6,716 nt of DNA from Acidobacteriaceae bacterium (GTDB taxonomy: Bacteria; Acidobacteriota; Terriglobia; Terriglobales; Acidobacteriaceae), in contig PMBA01000285.1 of the NCBI GenBank assembly GCA_003152795.1, forward strand, positions 2,802 to 9,517, written 5' to 3'. A model generated the notes under the pieces. That model saw only the letters and a program-made list of their open reading frames with translations. It did not search any database and was not told the DNA's origin. Numbering within the stretch: position 1 is the stretch's first letter; each line of letters starts with the position of its first letter. This document shows positions 6,115 to 6,716 of the stretch, piece by piece. Position numbers and translations under genes: made by a program.

Positions 6115-6144
6115 TTGCTGCATTTAACATTCCTGAAATATCTT
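6115..6144 (+). promoter_or_regulatory. Possible promoter for the Nudix gene
   Basis: TTGCTG at 6115-6120 and TATCTT at 6139-6144 are 18 bases apart in the only AT-rich part of this junction. An alternative -10 box, TAAACT at 6150-6155, lies seven bases before the ATG at 6163 and would give a near-leaderless message. I see no Shine-Dalgarno ahead of the ATG. Neither option is strong. Confidence 0.25.
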
Positions 6145-6162
6145 TGCGGTAAACTCCATTCG

Positions 6163-6648
6163 ATGGGTGCCCCTCGGATCTCTCGATTTGCGCTGCCGCT
6201 GCAGGTCGCTGCCGTCTGTTACCGGCGGGTGAATTCGCATGCCGAGTTTCTGCTGGTCCATACGAACGGCGGCAGCAAGTGGACGTTCCCCAAGGGAGCT
6301 CCCGAACCTCGCCTCTCGCACAGCCAGGCCGCCGAACGCGAAGCCAAGGAAGAAGCGGGCGCCATCGGCATCATCGACCCCCGCCATTTTCACATTTACA
6401 TTCACTCCAAGGGCGTCTTCTGGCAGGCCGGCGGCGTGCAGGAATACGTGGTCAAAGCCTTCTTGATGGACGTTCGCCAAACTCGCCGTCCCGAGGAAGA
6501 CAACCGCAATCCCACCTGGTTTGATTCAGAAAAGGCGCGCGTCATCCTGGCCAAAGGCCGCGAAGTCAAATACGCCCACGAGCTCCAGACCGTGATCGAC
6601 CGCGCGCTGGAGCACCTCGGTATGGCCCGCATGGCTGCGGCTCACTAG
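6163..6648 (+). CDS. Nudix family hydrolase
   Basis: The protein has 161 residues, a usual length for a single-domain Nudix enzyme. It should hydrolyse a nucleoside diphosphate linked to another group, in the cytoplasm, with divalent metal; the substrate is not predictable from sequence. LPLQVAAVCYRR at 11-22 and EFLLVHTNGGSKWTFPKG at 28-45 form the first strands. The Nudix box runs from G45 to A67 and ends REAKEEAGA (59-67) with the metal-binding glutamates E60, E63 and E64 present. The first conserved glutamate of the box (G-x5-E) is a leucine here (L51). The WTFPKG segment resembles the diphosphoinositol-polyphosphate/Ap4A type (Nudt3/4-like), a loose comparison. The start is the ATG at 6163; an upstream in-frame TTG at 6115 would add 16 residues with no family resemblance. 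There is no clear operon partner: the gap to the methyltransferase is 105 bases and holds repeats. Confidence 0.9.
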   Translation: MGAPRISRFALPLQVAAVCYRRVNSHAEFLLVHTNGGSKWTFPKGAPEPRLSHSQAAEREAKEEAGAIGIIDPRHFHIYIHSKGVFWQAGGVQEYVVKAFLMDVRQTRRPEEDNRNPTWFDSEKARVILAKGREVKYAHELQTVIDRALEHLGMARMAAAH

Positions 6649-6690
6649 GGCTCGTGGAGGAACTGCGTCCTCGCGAGCCTGCCCGGTTTT
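6649..6690 (+). terminator. Probable hairpin terminator after the Nudix gene
   Basis: Right after the stop codon, GGCTCG (6649-6654) pairs with CGAGCC (6674-6679), and GAGGA (6657-6661) pairs with TCCTC (6668-6672), with a small internal bulge and an ACTGCG loop. A run of four T (6687-6690) follows seven bases after the stem. The distance and short T-run make this an imperfect intrinsic terminator. Confidence 0.45.
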
Positions 6691-6716
6691 GCCGAAGCCC
6701 CGAGCGAAGCCGAGGG

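Overview
The window is moderately GC-rich chromosomal DNA. Its gene content suggests a soil-type Acidobacteriota (Terriglobia / Koribacter-like). The grounds are a secreted DUF2911-TPR protein, a pair of MacB/FtsX-type permeases without an ATPase, and short palindromic repeats that encode an AQRFSAG-like peptide when read through. This placement is inference from gene families and repeat style; there is no rRNA or marker gene to settle it. I see no tRNA, rRNA, CRISPR array, transposase or phage gene.

Layout. (1) Positions 22-1089, minus strand: an exported DUF2911 protein with C-terminal tetratricopeptide repeats, with a strong Shine-Dalgarno that fixes its start. (2) Positions 1090-1363: a divergent intergenic region of about 270 bases with no convincing promoter. 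(3) Positions 1364-2623 and 2713-3951, plus strand: two tandem paralogous MacB-like ABC permeases, separated by an 89-base gap that holds an imperfect inverted repeat. No ATP-binding protein or periplasmic adaptor lies in the window. (4) Positions 4028-4459: a small four-helix membrane protein with its own Shine-Dalgarno. (5) Positions 4533-4853 and 4858-6057: a 106-residue hypothetical protein four bases ahead of a MidA/NDUFAF7-type (COG1565) SAM-dependent methyltransferase, so probably one transcription unit. (6) Positions 6163-6648: a Nudix hydrolase, followed by a terminator-like hairpin.

The most unusual feature is inside the methyltransferase gene. An 87-base element (5275-5361, exactly 29 codons) has three hairpins and a 21-base direct repeat at its two ends, and it is translated in frame as a 29-residue insertion. 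It falls in the linker between the SAM-binding half and the conserved ANEFFDALPV motif. The two terminal repeat copies differ at only two positions, and those two positions pair with each other, so the hairpin is kept. This resembles the in-frame palindromic elements known from Rickettsia. Other palindromes or short tandem repeats lie at several gene junctions (2633-2693, 3960-3973, 4488-4501, 6051-6078, 6649-6690), so the region appears seeded with small repeats.

Apart from the permease pair and the hypothetical/methyltransferase pair, the genes do not form an obvious common pathway. This is mostly ordinary chromosomal backbone with a notable intragenic repeat insertion.
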